From NCBI RefSeq assembly GCF_024436375.1, contig NZ_JAFMZM010000005.1:62001-126000 (forward strand): a DNA stretch of 64,000 nucleotides, written 5' to 3'. A program made the position numbers and the translations under genes. This document shows, piece after piece, positions 41,383-49,893 of the stretch (position 1 is the stretch's first letter; every line of letters starts with the position of its first letter). This stretch comes from Nocardioides astragali (GTDB taxonomy: Bacteria > Actinomycetota > Actinomycetes > Propionibacteriales > Nocardioidaceae). The notes beneath the pieces are model-generated. The model made no database searches. It had not been told where the DNA came from and worked only from the letters and a program-made list of their open reading frames with translations.

Positions 41383-42612
41383 TCAGATGCGCTTCTCGCA
41401 CCCCCACATCGTTTCGCCCTGGCACACGTCGCGCCCGGCCAAACCCCTCACGATGTCCTTGCCCGGGCCGCCGATGAGACGGTCATTGCCCCTGCTGCCG
41501 GTGATGGTGTCGTTGCCACGGTGGCCGTAGATCGTGGCCTTGTACTTGGCGCACCGCGGCGTGGTCCACGATTCGGCGCCGCGATACGTGGAGTTGACGG
41601 AGACGTTGTCCCGGCCCTTCTTGACCTTGACCGTCGTTCGGCACGCCATGATGCCGATCCTGTTCGCGACGTTGGTCCCGATGACGTCGGCGCGCTTCGC
41701 GGTCACGATGAGGTCACCAAAGCCGCGCACGCGGATCGAGTCCGTGACGCCCGCCTTGGTGGCCGTCACCCGGGAACGGCTCAGGTCGGCACGCACCCGG
41801 TCATGGCGATCGAGTTCGAGCAGCAGTTCGTTGCGCCCGCCGTCGCCCTTGATCCGCGTCGCCTTTCCGCCCAGGCTGTTCGACTCGTAGGAGTCGTCGC
41901 CGCCGCCGAGCGCGATGTCGCGGTCAAACGTCCTCGGCGCACCGACCTTGACGTGCTCGGTGCCATCGGTGCCGCGGAACGTGAACCGTCCGTAAGCGGC
42001 CGACGTGGTGAAGGCGAACCTGTAGAACTGGCCCGTCCAGGTGAGCATCGTGTCGGCGCCGGTCACGGTGCCGGTGGCGTCCATCGTGACGTCGCCGTTG
42101 GCGGATCGAACGCCCAGGGTGCCGTTCGTGCCCACGGACACCGCGCCCGGGGCGGCCTGGATGCCGCTCCACGTGACTTCGCCGAAGGCGAGGTCGATGA
42201 TGTCGGCGTTCGGCTGGCCTGCCATGCCGGAGATCACGTTGGCGTAACCGTTGACGCGGATGACGTCGGCCTCGGTGTCGGTGCCGTCCTCGGTGCCCGC
42301 GTAGATCACGTGGTGCCCGCCGCTGAACGTGTCGGCCCCCGCGCCGAGGATGACGATGCCGGTAGCGTAGGTCACGCCGCCGTTCTCGCCGGTCGCGCAC
42401 ACGAGATCATCGCCGCCGAGCGCCTCGACACGCATCGCGCCGTTCGTGACGATGACGTCCGCGCGCTCCGTGCCGGTGACCTGACTCCCGGGCTCCCCGA
42501 CGATGGTCGCAGCCTGCCCCTGACATGTCTCGCCCGCTGCGGTGGCCGTGCTGATCGGCGCGAGCAGGGCCGCGCCTAGGAGCGCGGCGGCGGTGAGACT
42601 GATGTTCCTCAT
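41383..42612 (-). CDS. Secreted RTX-like calcium-binding repeat protein
   Basis: 409 residues. Signal peptide at 1-25 (ISLTAAALLGAALLAPISTATA). The body is a series of beta-rich Gly/Asp repeats (VEALGGDDLVCATG, IVILGAGADTFSGGHH, DIALGGGDDSYESN), ending in haemolysin-type nonapeptides (GHRGNDTITGSRGNDRLIGG, then GKDIVRGLAGRDVC). It folds in the presence of Ca2+ outside the cell as a beta-roll. Scattered cysteines (start, middle, end) could form disulfides. No protease or lipase domain, so a surface or biofilm structural role is the best guess. Confidence 0.8.
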   Translation of the reverse strand: MRNISLTAAALLGAALLAPISTATAAGETCQGQAATIVGEPGSQVTGTERADVIVTNGAMRVEALGGDDLVCATGENGGVTYATGIVILGAGADTFSGGHHVIYAGTEDGTDTEADVIRVNGYANVISGMAGQPNADIIDLAFGEVTWSGIQAAPGAVSVGTNGTLGVRSANGDVTMDATGTVTGADTMLTWTGQFYRFAFTTSAAYGRFTFRGTDGTEHVKVGAPRTFDRDIALGGGDDSYESNSLGGKATRIKGDGGRNELLLELDRHDRVRADLSRSRVTATKAGVTDSIRVRGFGDLIVTAKRADVIGTNVANRIGIMACRTTVKVKKGRDNVSVNSTYRGAESWTTPRCAKYKATIYGHRGNDTITGSRGNDRLIGGPGKDIVRGLAGRDVCQGETMWGCEKRI

Positions 42613-43077
42613 GATTCCCCTTGATCGTTGACGAACCCGTACGACTAGGCATCGGCCCAAAAGGTTGTCATCACCCTCTGGCGGAGACTGGGCCGCCCCC
42701 GGAATAGGTCGGCCCAGCCGACGGTCACAAAGTCAGCCAGACACGAGTGAAGACCCTGACATCGTGCAACGCGGCTGCCGTCGAGGAGGTAGTGCGCACG
42801 CTGCTCACGGTCGGCAATGCGGAGGTGCGCCGACCTCAGGCGCTACGTCGACGTCCGCCCATCGGTGCGGGCTCAGGCGGTCAACGCAACACCGGCAAGT
42901 GCCTCTGATGGTGTCTTGAAGCCGAGGCGAGACGGTCGTGCACTGGCTCGGGAGGCGAGGCTGAGCGGCGCGCCGACTCGTGCTTCCCGCGGAGAGGCTG
43001 GGCCCCAGTGGACCTCCCCTCGGGGCGCGCCGCGCGGCACACTGGAGTCTGGCGTGGCGCGATCCTGGAGGTGGGTC
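42613..43077. other. Intergenic region holding the IS30 scar
   Basis: 465 bases between the RTX-like gene and the NmrA gene. Apart from the IS30 transposase tail at 42873-42941 no gene is seen. The left ~60 bases should hold the RTX gene promoter; GGAATC lies just before its ATG on the minus strand. The right ~100 bases are GC-rich with GCGCGCCG repeats. Confidence 0.45.
42873..42941 (-). pseudogene. IS30-family transposase C-terminal remnant
   Basis: 22 codons ending in TGA read ARPSRLGFKTPSEALAGVAL plus two more residues. RPxxxLGFKTPxEAL is the characteristic C-terminus of IS30-type DDE transposases, and the stop is at the expected place. Nothing transposase-like lies upstream in that frame, and no intact inverted-repeat end was identified. 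It marks an old insertion whose body has been deleted. The NmrA gene starts ~135 bases to the right. Confidence 0.6.
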
Positions 43078-43932
43078 ATGACGAGGGACGAGCTGGTCGT
43101 GGTCACGGGCGCGACCGGGCGCCAAGGAGGTGCGGTCGCCCGACAGCTCGTTGCCGACGGCTGGCGTGTGCGGGGGGTGACGCGGTCGGAGGGCTCGGCC
43201 GCGGCCCGCGAGCTGGCCCGTCGTGGGATCGAGGTCGTGACAGCCGACATGAACGACCTTGACGCTCTGAAGCGTGCCTGCGCGGGCGCGTACGGGGTCT
43301 ACAACGTGCAGAACCCGATGATCTCCGGCGAGGAAGGTGAGGAAGCGCAGGGCCGCAACGTCGTCGCCGCGGCCGCAGAGGCGGGCATCTCCCACCTGGT
43401 CTATGGGTCGGCGGGTCCCGGTACTCCCGCCACCGGTGTCGCGGCCTGGGACGTCAAGATCGAGATAGCGGCGTACGCCCGTAGTCGCGGCTTGCCGCTC
43501 ACGGTGCTGCGACCGATGGCCTTCATGGAGCTGATGACCGACAAGGACCTATACCCTCCTGTCGCGGTCTGGCACCTGATGCCGCGGCTGGTCGGCGAGG
43601 ACCGGCCACTGCCCTGGTTGTCCGCCGTCGACCTGGGAGCGATCGCGGCGCGAGCCTTTGACGATCCGGCGACCTATGTCGGCCTGGACATCGGCCTCGC
43701 CGCCGACGTTCGCAGTCTTGCGCAGTGCCGGGCCGTGTGGCGGCGAGCGACCGGCCACGGCCCCCGGCGTTTTCCGATGCCGTTGTGGATGTTCGAACGG
43801 TTCGTTGGTCGGGATCTGAGCCGCATGTGGCGCTGGCTCGCAGATCACGACGTCGACGCTGACGTCACCCGGACGCGGGCGCTCCTCCCGACCGCCGCGA
43901 CCGTGGAGGACTTCGTCCGAGGGCGCGCGTAG
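43078..43932 (+). CDS. NmrA/HSCARG-like NAD(P)-binding protein
   Basis: 284 residues from the ATG at 43078 (GGAGGTGGGTC before it). Rossmann start VVVTGATGRQGGAVARQLVA, GVYNVQNPM, and HLVYGSAGP in place of the SDR Ser/Tyr site. Atypical SDRs of this type bind NADP without clear catalysis and can act as redox sensors; others reduce quinones. A divergent or downstream partner is not obvious; the DHFR-like gene follows 63 bases later. Confidence 0.82.
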   Translation: MTRDELVVVTGATGRQGGAVARQLVADGWRVRGVTRSEGSAAARELARRGIEVVTADMNDLDALKRACAGAYGVYNVQNPMISGEEGEEAQGRNVVAAAAEAGISHLVYGSAGPGTPATGVAAWDVKIEIAAYARSRGLPLTVLRPMAFMELMTDKDLYPPVAVWHLMPRLVGEDRPLPWLSAVDLGAIAARAFDDPATYVGLDIGLAADVRSLAQCRAVWRRATGHGPRRFPMPLWMFERFVGRDLSRMWRWLADHDVDADVTRTRALLPTAATVEDFVRGRA

Positions 43933-43995
43933 AGGGTCGTGGTCGTGCACCCAACCTCCCGCGCGACCCCGAGTCAGACAGAACGAGGAGTGAGT

Positions 43996-44601
43996 ATGAG
44001 CAAAGTGATCGCGGACATCTCGATGTCGCTGGACGGCTACGTCACTGCGCCCGCCGCGGATCAGGAGCACGGCCTCGGCATCGAAGGCGAGGGGATCCAC
44101 GGATGGGTGCTAGAAGAGCCGCGCTCGCCCGTCGACGAGGCAGTCCTGGCGAGCAGCTTCGAGGCGACGGGCGCGGTGGTGATGGGCCGGCACCTGTTCG
44201 ACATCGTCGACGGTCCGAACGGTTGGAGTGACGAAGTTGGATACGGGCACGACCAGGACCAATCTGTAGCTCCGCTGTGCTACGTCGTCACGCACGAGCC
44301 GCCCGCCCACGTGCGGCTCGCGTCGAGGTTCCGGTTCGTGACGGAGGGGGTTGCGGCCGCCATCGACCAGGGTCGTGCCACTGCGCGCGACAAGGACGTG
44401 TTCATCATGGGCGGCGCGAACGTCATCGACCAGTGCCTGGCAGCCGGCCTCGTCGACGAGCTTCGCATCCACCTCTCACCACTGTTGGTCGGTGGCGGCA
44501 CGAGGCTGTTCGCCCTCGTCGGCCCGACCACGCTGCTCCAGCGCGAAGTGACCGAGTCACCCCGAGCTACCCATCTCACGTATGAGGTCGTCAAGCACTA
44601 G
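43996..44601 (+). CDS. Dihydrofolate-reductase-fold protein (RibD C-terminal-like)
   Basis: 201 residues, ATG preceded by GAGGAG. Motifs: VIADISMSLDGYVTAP at the N-terminus, VVMGRHLFDIVDG and VFIMGGANVIDQCLAAGLVD, then LLVGGGTRLF. This is the YwjB/RibD-C branch, NADPH-dependent reductases widespread in actinobacteria and not the folate enzyme FolA. Substrate unknown. Probably co-transcribed with the NmrA-like gene. Confidence 0.85.
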   Translation: MSKVIADISMSLDGYVTAPAADQEHGLGIEGEGIHGWVLEEPRSPVDEAVLASSFEATGAVVMGRHLFDIVDGPNGWSDEVGYGHDQDQSVAPLCYVVTHEPPAHVRLASRFRFVTEGVAAAIDQGRATARDKDVFIMGGANVIDQCLAAGLVDELRIHLSPLLVGGGTRLFALVGPTTLLQREVTESPRATHLTYEVVKH

Positions 44602-44703
44602 CCGCCAACCCTGCGTCACTCATGGCCACATGACCGTCGCCGGTCACCAGCCTGTGCCACCTCGTGGGCCATCGCGGTCACGGACGCGAGGCCCCACCAG
44701 GCG

Positions 44704-45447
44704 TCAGCTCATCCGCCGCAGCAACCCGACCGGCACGTGCTTGATCACGAACCCCAGCGGACCCCACGGCCAGGCCGGCACGCGGGCGGAGGCCTTCTCC
44801 TTCTCGATCGCCTCGACCATGGCGCGCACACCCTTCTCGGTCGAGGCCATCAGCGGGGTCCTCGTGGCGGTGCCGGACATCTCGGAGACGATGTAGCCGG
44901 GGTAGAGCACGGTCACCTTGATCGGCGTGCCGTGCACGTCGGCGCGGAAGCCCTCGGCGAGGTGGGCGACCGCGGCCTTCGTCGCGGCGTACGTCGTGAT
45001 GTTGCCCGGCATCCCGCGCAGCGCCGAGATGCTGGAGATCATCACCAGGTGACCCGCGTCCTGCGCGCGGAAGATCTGCGCCGCCGCCTCGGTCTGCGCG
45101 AGGGCGCCGATGACGTTGGTCTCCGCGGTCTCGCGGTTGGCGTCGAAGCGCCCTGTGCCGAGCGGTTGTCCCTTGCCCAGGCCGGCATTGACGATGACCT
45201 TGTCGAGCCCGCCGAGCTCGGCGCGGAACTCCTGGAAGACGCGGAAGACGGCGTCGTGGTCGGTGACGTCGAGCGCCTTGACCGACACGGTCCGGTCGGG
45301 GTGCGCCGTGGTGATCTGGGTGGCGAGCTCGGCGAGTCGGTCCGTACGCCGTGCGCACAGGGCGAGGTCGTGGCCCCGGGCTGCGAACTGGCGGGCCATC
45401 TCGGCACCGAGGCCACTGCTCGCGCCGGTGATGAGGATCGTCGACAT
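44704..45447 (-). CDS. Short-chain dehydrogenase/reductase
   Basis: 247 residues, classical SDR: TGASSGLGAEMARQFAARG (cofactor loop), NAGLG, catalytic Ser in VMISSISALRG, and YAATKAAV with Tyr and Lys. The Arg after the second strand (CARRTDRLAEL) suggests NADP preference. C-terminal ~35 residues are rich in Trp, Pro and Gly and may touch the membrane. It lies 17 bases downstream of the phosphatase gene on the same strand, so it may be the last gene of the acyl-CoA dehydrogenase operon. Confidence 0.88.
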   Translation of the reverse strand: MSTILITGASSGLGAEMARQFAARGHDLALCARRTDRLAELATQITTAHPDRTVSVKALDVTDHDAVFRVFQEFRAELGGLDKVIVNAGLGKGQPLGTGRFDANRETAETNVIGALAQTEAAAQIFRAQDAGHLVMISSISALRGMPGNITTYAATKAAVAHLAEGFRADVHGTPIKVTVLYPGYIVSEMSGTATRTPLMASTEKGVRAMVEAIEKEKASARVPAWPWGPLGFVIKHVPVGLLRRMS

Positions 45448-45464
45448 GGAAGCTCCTGAGGAAG

Positions 45465-46133
45465 TCAGCGGTAGGTCAGCTGGTCGGGGGACAGGTGGTC
45501 ATGGGCGTTGAAGGCGACCAGCGTCGTGCCACGGCCACCGCACACGAGGGTCGAGACGCCGGTGTTGATCGACACCGGGTTGAGCCGGAGCCACAGGGCG
45601 GTGCGGGCAGCGGAGTCATCTGCCAGCAGGGACGCGGCTGCCCACGCGATCGGGCCACCGCTGGTGAGCACGACGGCGGTGGACTTGCGTGGCAGGTCGT
45701 CGACGAGCCGGGCGAGGGCGGCCCCCACGCGGGCTGTGAAGGCACTGAACGACTCGTCGTAGGCGTCGTCGTGGTCGCCGGAGGTCCAGCGCAGCGACGC
45801 GGCCTCGAACCAGCGCTGGAAGGCGGCCTTCTCCGACTCGCCCTCCGTCGTCGCGGGCCGGTCGTGGACCGCCAGCACCTGGACGTGGTCGAACTCGTTC
45901 CAGCCGGCGTCCACCTGTACGCCGCCACCCCACCCCGCGCCGTCGAGGACCCCGGCGGCGGTCTGCGCGTGCCGCTTCATCTCACCGGCCACCACCACGT
46001 CCGCGACGATGCCGCGCGCCGCCAGGGCGCTGCCCAGCACCCGCGACTGCTCGTGTCCGGTGGGGGAGAGGTCGTCGTAGTCAGCCGCGCCGAAGGACGC
46101 CTGTCCGTGGCGGACGAGGAGGACGCGGCTCAC
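45465..46133 (-). CDS. Histidine phosphatase family protein
   Basis: 222 residues from GTG 46133, overlapping the phosphotransferase stop (GTGA). RHG signature VLLVRHGQASFGAADYDDLS, then Glu/His region GEMKRHAQTA and the second catalytic His region near VLTSGGPIA, which reads Ser-Gly-Gly where many members have a His. Hydrolyses phosphate esters; substrate unknown. Fourth gene of an operon coupled from 49244 leftwards. Confidence 0.83.
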   Translation of the reverse strand: MSRVLLVRHGQASFGAADYDDLSPTGHEQSRVLGSALAARGIVADVVVAGEMKRHAQTAAGVLDGAGWGGGVQVDAGWNEFDHVQVLAVHDRPATTEGESEKAAFQRWFEAASLRWTSGDHDDAYDESFSAFTARVGAALARLVDDLPRKSTAVVLTSGGPIAWAAASLLADDSAARTALWLRLNPVSINTGVSTLVCGGRGTTLVAFNAHDHLSPDQLTYR

Positions 46134-47203
46134 GTCTCCACCAGCCCGTCGAGCCGCCGCCCGAGGATCTGCACGGCCGGCCCGAAGAGCGCGTACATCT
46201 CGTTGGTCGTCTGGCCGTGGAAGAAGCGATAGTAGATCTGCTGGGCGATCACGGCCATTCGGAAGAGTCCGAAGACCTCGTAGAAGCGCCACTGCTCGGA
46301 CGTCACCGACCGCCCGGTGCGCTCGCAGTAGGCCGCGACGAACTCGTCGCGGGTCAGCATGCCGGGGAGGTGGGTCGGCACGCGCCGCATCAGCTGGACG
46401 TCCTCGGGGTCGTCGGCCTGGACCCAGTAGGCCATCGAGCCGGCGAGGTCCATCAGCGGGTCGCCGAGCGTGGCCATCTCCCAGTCGAGCACGCCGACCA
46501 CGCGGGTGACGTCGTCACTGTCGAGGACGAGGTTGTCGAGCTTGAAGTCGTTGTGGATCACGCAGGTGGCGACGTCGTCGGGCTGGCGCTGGTCGAGCCA
46601 GGCCATCACGCGCTCGAGGTCGGGCACGTCCTCGGTACGGGCGTTGCGGTAGCGCACCGACCACCCCTCGACCTGTCGTCGGACGTAGCCCGCGCCCTTG
46701 CCGAGGTCGGCGAGCCCGGCTGCCTCGGCGTCGATGCCGTGCAGCTCGGCGAGGACATCGACCACGTCGAGGCACAGCGCGCGAGCCTGCTCGGGCGACA
46801 GGGGCACGTCGGCGGGCCACTCGCTGCGGGGGATCACGCCGGGGATGCGCTCCATCGCGTAGAAGTCGCCGCCGACGACCTCGGCGTCGTCGCAGAAGGC
46901 CACCATCGGCGCGACGTAGTCGAAGACGGGTGCCAGCGCCGACTGGATGAGGTGCTCGCGGCGCATGTCGTGCGCCCCTCTTGCCTTGGTTCCCTGGGGC
47001 GCCCGTCGCACGATCAGGTCGCGTCCGGACGGGTAGCGCAGCAGGTAGGTCAGGTTGGACGCGCCGCCGGTGAACTGCCGCACCGCGGGCTCGCCCTCGA
47101 GGCCGTCGGGCGTGGTCGCGTGGGCGCGGAGCCAGTCCGCCACCCGCGCCACGTCGAACGAGTCCTCCTCGCGCACCTCGCGTGCGCCCGGCACCGCCGT
47201 CAC
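46130..47203 (-). CDS. ACAD10/FadE36-like phosphotransferase
   Basis: 357 residues from GTG 47203, overlapping the SDR stop (GTGA). APH-fold kinase: FTGGASNLTYLLRYP (nucleotide loop), FYAMERIPGVIP, catalytic HNDFKLDNLVLD and VVGVLDWEMATLGDPLMDL. This subgroup goes with acyl-CoA dehydrogenases and, in ACAD10/11, phosphorylates 4-hydroxy-acyl-CoAs so that they can be dehydrated. With an acyl-CoA dehydrogenase two genes upstream, a role in breaking down hydroxylated or branched acids is likely. Confidence 0.88.
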   Translation of the reverse strand: MTAVPGAREVREEDSFDVARVADWLRAHATTPDGLEGEPAVRQFTGGASNLTYLLRYPSGRDLIVRRAPQGTKARGAHDMRREHLIQSALAPVFDYVAPMVAFCDDAEVVGGDFYAMERIPGVIPRSEWPADVPLSPEQARALCLDVVDVLAELHGIDAEAAGLADLGKGAGYVRRQVEGWSVRYRNARTEDVPDLERVMAWLDQRQPDDVATCVIHNDFKLDNLVLDSDDVTRVVGVLDWEMATLGDPLMDLAGSMAYWVQADDPEDVQLMRRVPTHLPGMLTRDEFVAAYCERTGRSVTSEQWRFYEVFGLFRMAVIAQQIYYRFFHGQTTNEMYALFGPAVQILGRRLDGLVET

Positions 47204-47994
47204 TGCGCCGGTCCCGTCTCGAGCGTAGCCGCGTGGAGCTTGGCTGCCTGCTCGCGCATGAGCGCGTCGTAGGCGGGGCGGTCCGCCCACTTGAGGAAGT
47301 ACGCCTGGCGCGCCGGCTCGTCGGGGACGATGACGTCCTCTCCGGCATCCATGCCCGCGAGCACAGCGGCCGCGATGTCCTCCGCCGTGATCCGGGAGCG
47401 CTCGACCAGTCCGGCGACGACCTGGCCCACGACCTCGTCGCTTCCCTGCATCGAGTCCATCAGGTTGGTGCGGAAGTAGGAGGGACACACCACGCTGGCG
47501 CGGATGCCGTACGACGCCAGCTCGTGGCCGCAGGTCTCGGTGAAGGCGACCACCGCGGCCTTCACCGCGTTGTAGGAGCCCATTCCGCCCGGGTGCACGA
47601 GACCGGCCAGCGAGGCCACGTTGACCAGGTGCCCGGAGCCCTGCTCCTTCAGCATCGGGACGAATGCCTTCGTGCCGCGCACGAGGCCGAAGAGGTTGAT
47701 GTCGGTGAGTCGCTGCCACTCGTCGAGCGTGCAGAGGTCGACCCGGCCACCGACGGCGACGCCGGCGTTGTTGACCAGCACGTCGAGCCCGCGCCACCGG
47801 TGGCGTACGTTGTCGACAGCCGCCGCCCAGTCGTCGTCGGAGGTGATGTCGAGGACCAGGTCGATGCCGGGCGCCGAGGAGATGTCCGTGGCCAGCACCT
47901 CGTCACCCCGCTCGCGGAAGGCCCGGACAAGGGCGGCGCCCAGGCCCGAGGCAGCGCCGGTGACGAGCACCCGCCGGCCGCTCGGGGTGCTCAT
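47200..47994 (-). CDS. Short-chain dehydrogenase/reductase
   Basis: 264 residues. TGAASGLGAALVRAFRERG, Asp after the second strand (ATDIS; NAD preference), NNAGVAVGG, catalytic Ser in VNVASLAGL, YNAVKAAV with Tyr and Lys. Coupled on both sides by 4-base overlaps (ATGA with the acyl-CoA dehydrogenase before it and GTGA with the phosphotransferase after it). Probably oxidises a hydroxyacyl intermediate of the same pathway. Confidence 0.88.
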   Translation of the reverse strand: MSTPSGRRVLVTGAASGLGAALVRAFRERGDEVLATDISSAPGIDLVLDITSDDDWAAAVDNVRHRWRGLDVLVNNAGVAVGGRVDLCTLDEWQRLTDINLFGLVRGTKAFVPMLKEQGSGHLVNVASLAGLVHPGGMGSYNAVKAAVVAFTETCGHELASYGIRASVVCPSYFRTNLMDSMQGSDEVVGQVVAGLVERSRITAEDIAAAVLAGMDAGEDVIVPDEPARQAYFLKWADRPAYDALMREQAAKLHAATLETGPAQ

Positions 47995-49244
47995 GCGAGG
48001 TGCTTTCCGAGCTCGATCTTGGCGATCACGTTGCGGTGCACCTCGTCGGGACCGTCGGCGAGGCGCAGCGAGCGGGCGCCGACCCAGGCCGCGGCGAGCG
48101 GGAAGTCGTCGGTCATGCCGGCCGCGCCGTGCAGCTGGATCGCCATGTCGATGACGCCCAGCGCCATGTTGGGCACCTCGACCTTGATCTCGCTGACCGC
48201 GGAGTAGGCCTCGCGACTCATGCCTTGGTCGAGCAGCCAGGCCGCGTGCATGACCAGGAGGCGGGAGCGGTTGATGGCGATCCGCGCGTCGGCGATCCGC
48301 TCGCGGTTGCCGCCGAGGTTGGCGATCGGCTTGCCGAAGGCGGTGCGCCCGACGGCGCGGGCGCACCCGAGCTCGAGCGCTCGCTCGGCGAGCCCGATGG
48401 CTCGCATGCAGTGGTGGACGCGCCCCGGCCCCAGCCGGCCCTGGGCGATCTCGAAGGCCCGACCCGGACCGAGCAGCACGTTGACGGCCGGGACGCGCAC
48501 GTCGTCGAAGGACACCTCCCCGTGGCCCAGCGGCTCGTCGTGGTAGCCCATCGTGCTGAGCATCCGCTCGACCTTCACCCCTTCCGCGTCGCGGGGGACC
48601 AGCACCATCGTGTGGCGCGAGTGGCGGTCGGCCTCGGGGTCGGAGAGGCCCATGAAGACCAGGATCTTGCAGTCCGGGTTGCCGATCCCTGTGGAGAACC
48701 ACTTGCGGCCGTTGATCACGACCTCGTCGCCCTCGACACGCGCGGTGGCGGCCATGTTGGTCGCGTCGGAGGACGCCACGTCGGGCTCGGTCATGCAGAA
48801 CGCGCTGCGGATCTCCGCGCGCAGCAAGGGCTCCAGCCACTGCTCCTTCTGCTCGGGCGTGCCGTACCTCAGCAGCACCTCCATGTTGCCGGTATCGGGC
48901 GCGTTGCAGTTGAAGACCAGGGGAGCGAGGAACGACCGGCCCATCGCCTCGGCCACCGGCGCGTAGTCGACGTTGGAGAGGCCCTCGCCGCCGTCGGTGC
49001 CGAAGTCGGCGGCGTACCGGCCCGCGTGGGCCGCCGGCAGGAAGAGGTTCCAGAGACCCTGCTCCCGCGCCTTGGCCTGGAGCTCGGCGATCACCGGGTC
49101 AGGGGTCCAGCTGTCGCCACCGGACTCGCGCAGGCGGGTGATCCGGGCGTGGGCGGCGGCCTCGACCGGCTCGATCTCGTCGGTGACGAACGCGCGCACG
49201 CGGTCGCGGAGGTCCGCAGCCCGCGGGGAGAGGGAGAAGTCCAT
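47991..49244 (-). CDS. Acyl-CoA dehydrogenase
   Basis: 417 residues from ATG 49244. FAD enzyme: AFCMTEPDVASSDATN (FAD/substrate loop), GRKWFSTGIGN, the helical C-terminus with RTAFGKPI, and QLHGAAGMTDD. Catalyses alpha-beta dehydrogenation of an acyl-CoA and passes electrons to ETF. The family's ACAD10/11 branch often pairs with the downstream kinase gene. First gene of a four- or five-gene operon whose promoter overlaps a 33-base palindrome. Confidence 0.9.
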   Translation of the reverse strand: MDFSLSPRAADLRDRVRAFVTDEIEPVEAAAHARITRLRESGGDSWTPDPVIAELQAKAREQGLWNLFLPAAHAGRYAADFGTDGGEGLSNVDYAPVAEAMGRSFLAPLVFNCNAPDTGNMEVLLRYGTPEQKEQWLEPLLRAEIRSAFCMTEPDVASSDATNMAATARVEGDEVVINGRKWFSTGIGNPDCKILVFMGLSDPEADRHSRHTMVLVPRDAEGVKVERMLSTMGYHDEPLGHGEVSFDDVRVPAVNVLLGPGRAFEIAQGRLGPGRVHHCMRAIGLAERALELGCARAVGRTAFGKPIANLGGNRERIADARIAINRSRLLVMHAAWLLDQGMSREAYSAVSEIKVEVPNMALGVIDMAIQLHGAAGMTDDFPLAAAWVGARSLRLADGPDEVHRNVIAKIELGKHLA

Positions 49245-49256
49245 GGCATTGACCTT

Positions 49257-49289
49257 GGCACACTGTTGAGCAATGCTCAACAGTGTGCC
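49257..49289. promoter_or_regulatory. Perfect 33-base palindrome in the divergent acd-tetR promoter
   Basis: 16-base arms (GGCACACTGTTGAGCA at 49257-49272 and its exact complement at 49274-49289) around a single A at 49273. That A is the first base of the tetR ATG, and the site ends 13 bases from the acyl-CoA dehydrogenase ATG. Only 28 bases separate the two start codons. Almost certainly the operator of the adjacent TetR protein. The core TTGAGCA-A-TGCTCAA is AT-rich at the axis for the region. Confidence 0.85.
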
Positions 49290-49893
49290 TGATCACGCCG
49301 ACGCTCCGCCCAGCACACCCGTACGCCGTCGGCTGAGCGCGGACGACCGCCGACGCCAGCTGGTGGCGATCGGCCTGTCCCAGATCGTCGAGACCCCGAT
49401 CCAGGACCTTTCGATGGACGACATCGCCGCCGAGGCCGGGATCTCCCGCGGGCTGCTGTTCCACTACTTCCCGACCAAGACGGACTTCTACCTCGCCTGC
49501 ATCGGGGCGGCCGGGCGGCGGATCCTGCGCAACACGGCACCCGACGAGGGGCTCTCCGGTGACGAGCAGGTCGAGGCGACCACCCGGCTGATGATCGAGC
49601 AGATCGAGCGGCGGCGCGACTTCTACCTCGCGCTCGTGCACGGGCACGGCGTCGCCGACCCACGGGTCAGCGAGGTGATGGAGTCGGTGCGCGACGGCAG
49701 CACGGACCGGGTGGTGAAAGGGCTGGGGGTGCCGGAGCGCCAGCGCGACGTCGTACGCGCGTGGTGGGCCTACACAGAGGACCGGGCGCTCACCTGGTCG
49801 GCAGTGCCGACCGGCGAACGCCCGGTCTCGTTGTCGGAGCTGGTGGCGGAGTGCGTCGCAGCCCTCCACGCGCTCCTGCGGATCAGCGCGTGA
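49273..49893 (+). CDS. TetR-family regulator of the acyl-CoA dehydrogenase operon
   Basis: 206 residues from ATG 49273; a GTG at 49285, four codons on, is an alternative. HTH: QLVAIGLSQIVETPIQDLSM, then AEAGISRGLLFHYFPTKTDF. The ligand domain is all-helical. The start lies inside its own likely operator, so the mRNA is leaderless or the true start is the GTG. Convergent with the zincin gene; the two coding regions overlap by 11 bases at their 3' ends. Ligand probably an acyl-CoA (inference). Confidence 0.85.
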   Translation: MLNSVPDHADAPPSTPVRRRLSADDRRRQLVAIGLSQIVETPIQDLSMDDIAAEAGISRGLLFHYFPTKTDFYLACIGAAGRRILRNTAPDEGLSGDEQVEATTRLMIEQIERRRDFYLALVHGHGVADPRVSEVMESVRDGSTDRVVKGLGVPERQRDVVRAWWAYTEDRALTWSAVPTGERPVSLSELVAECVAALHALLRISA

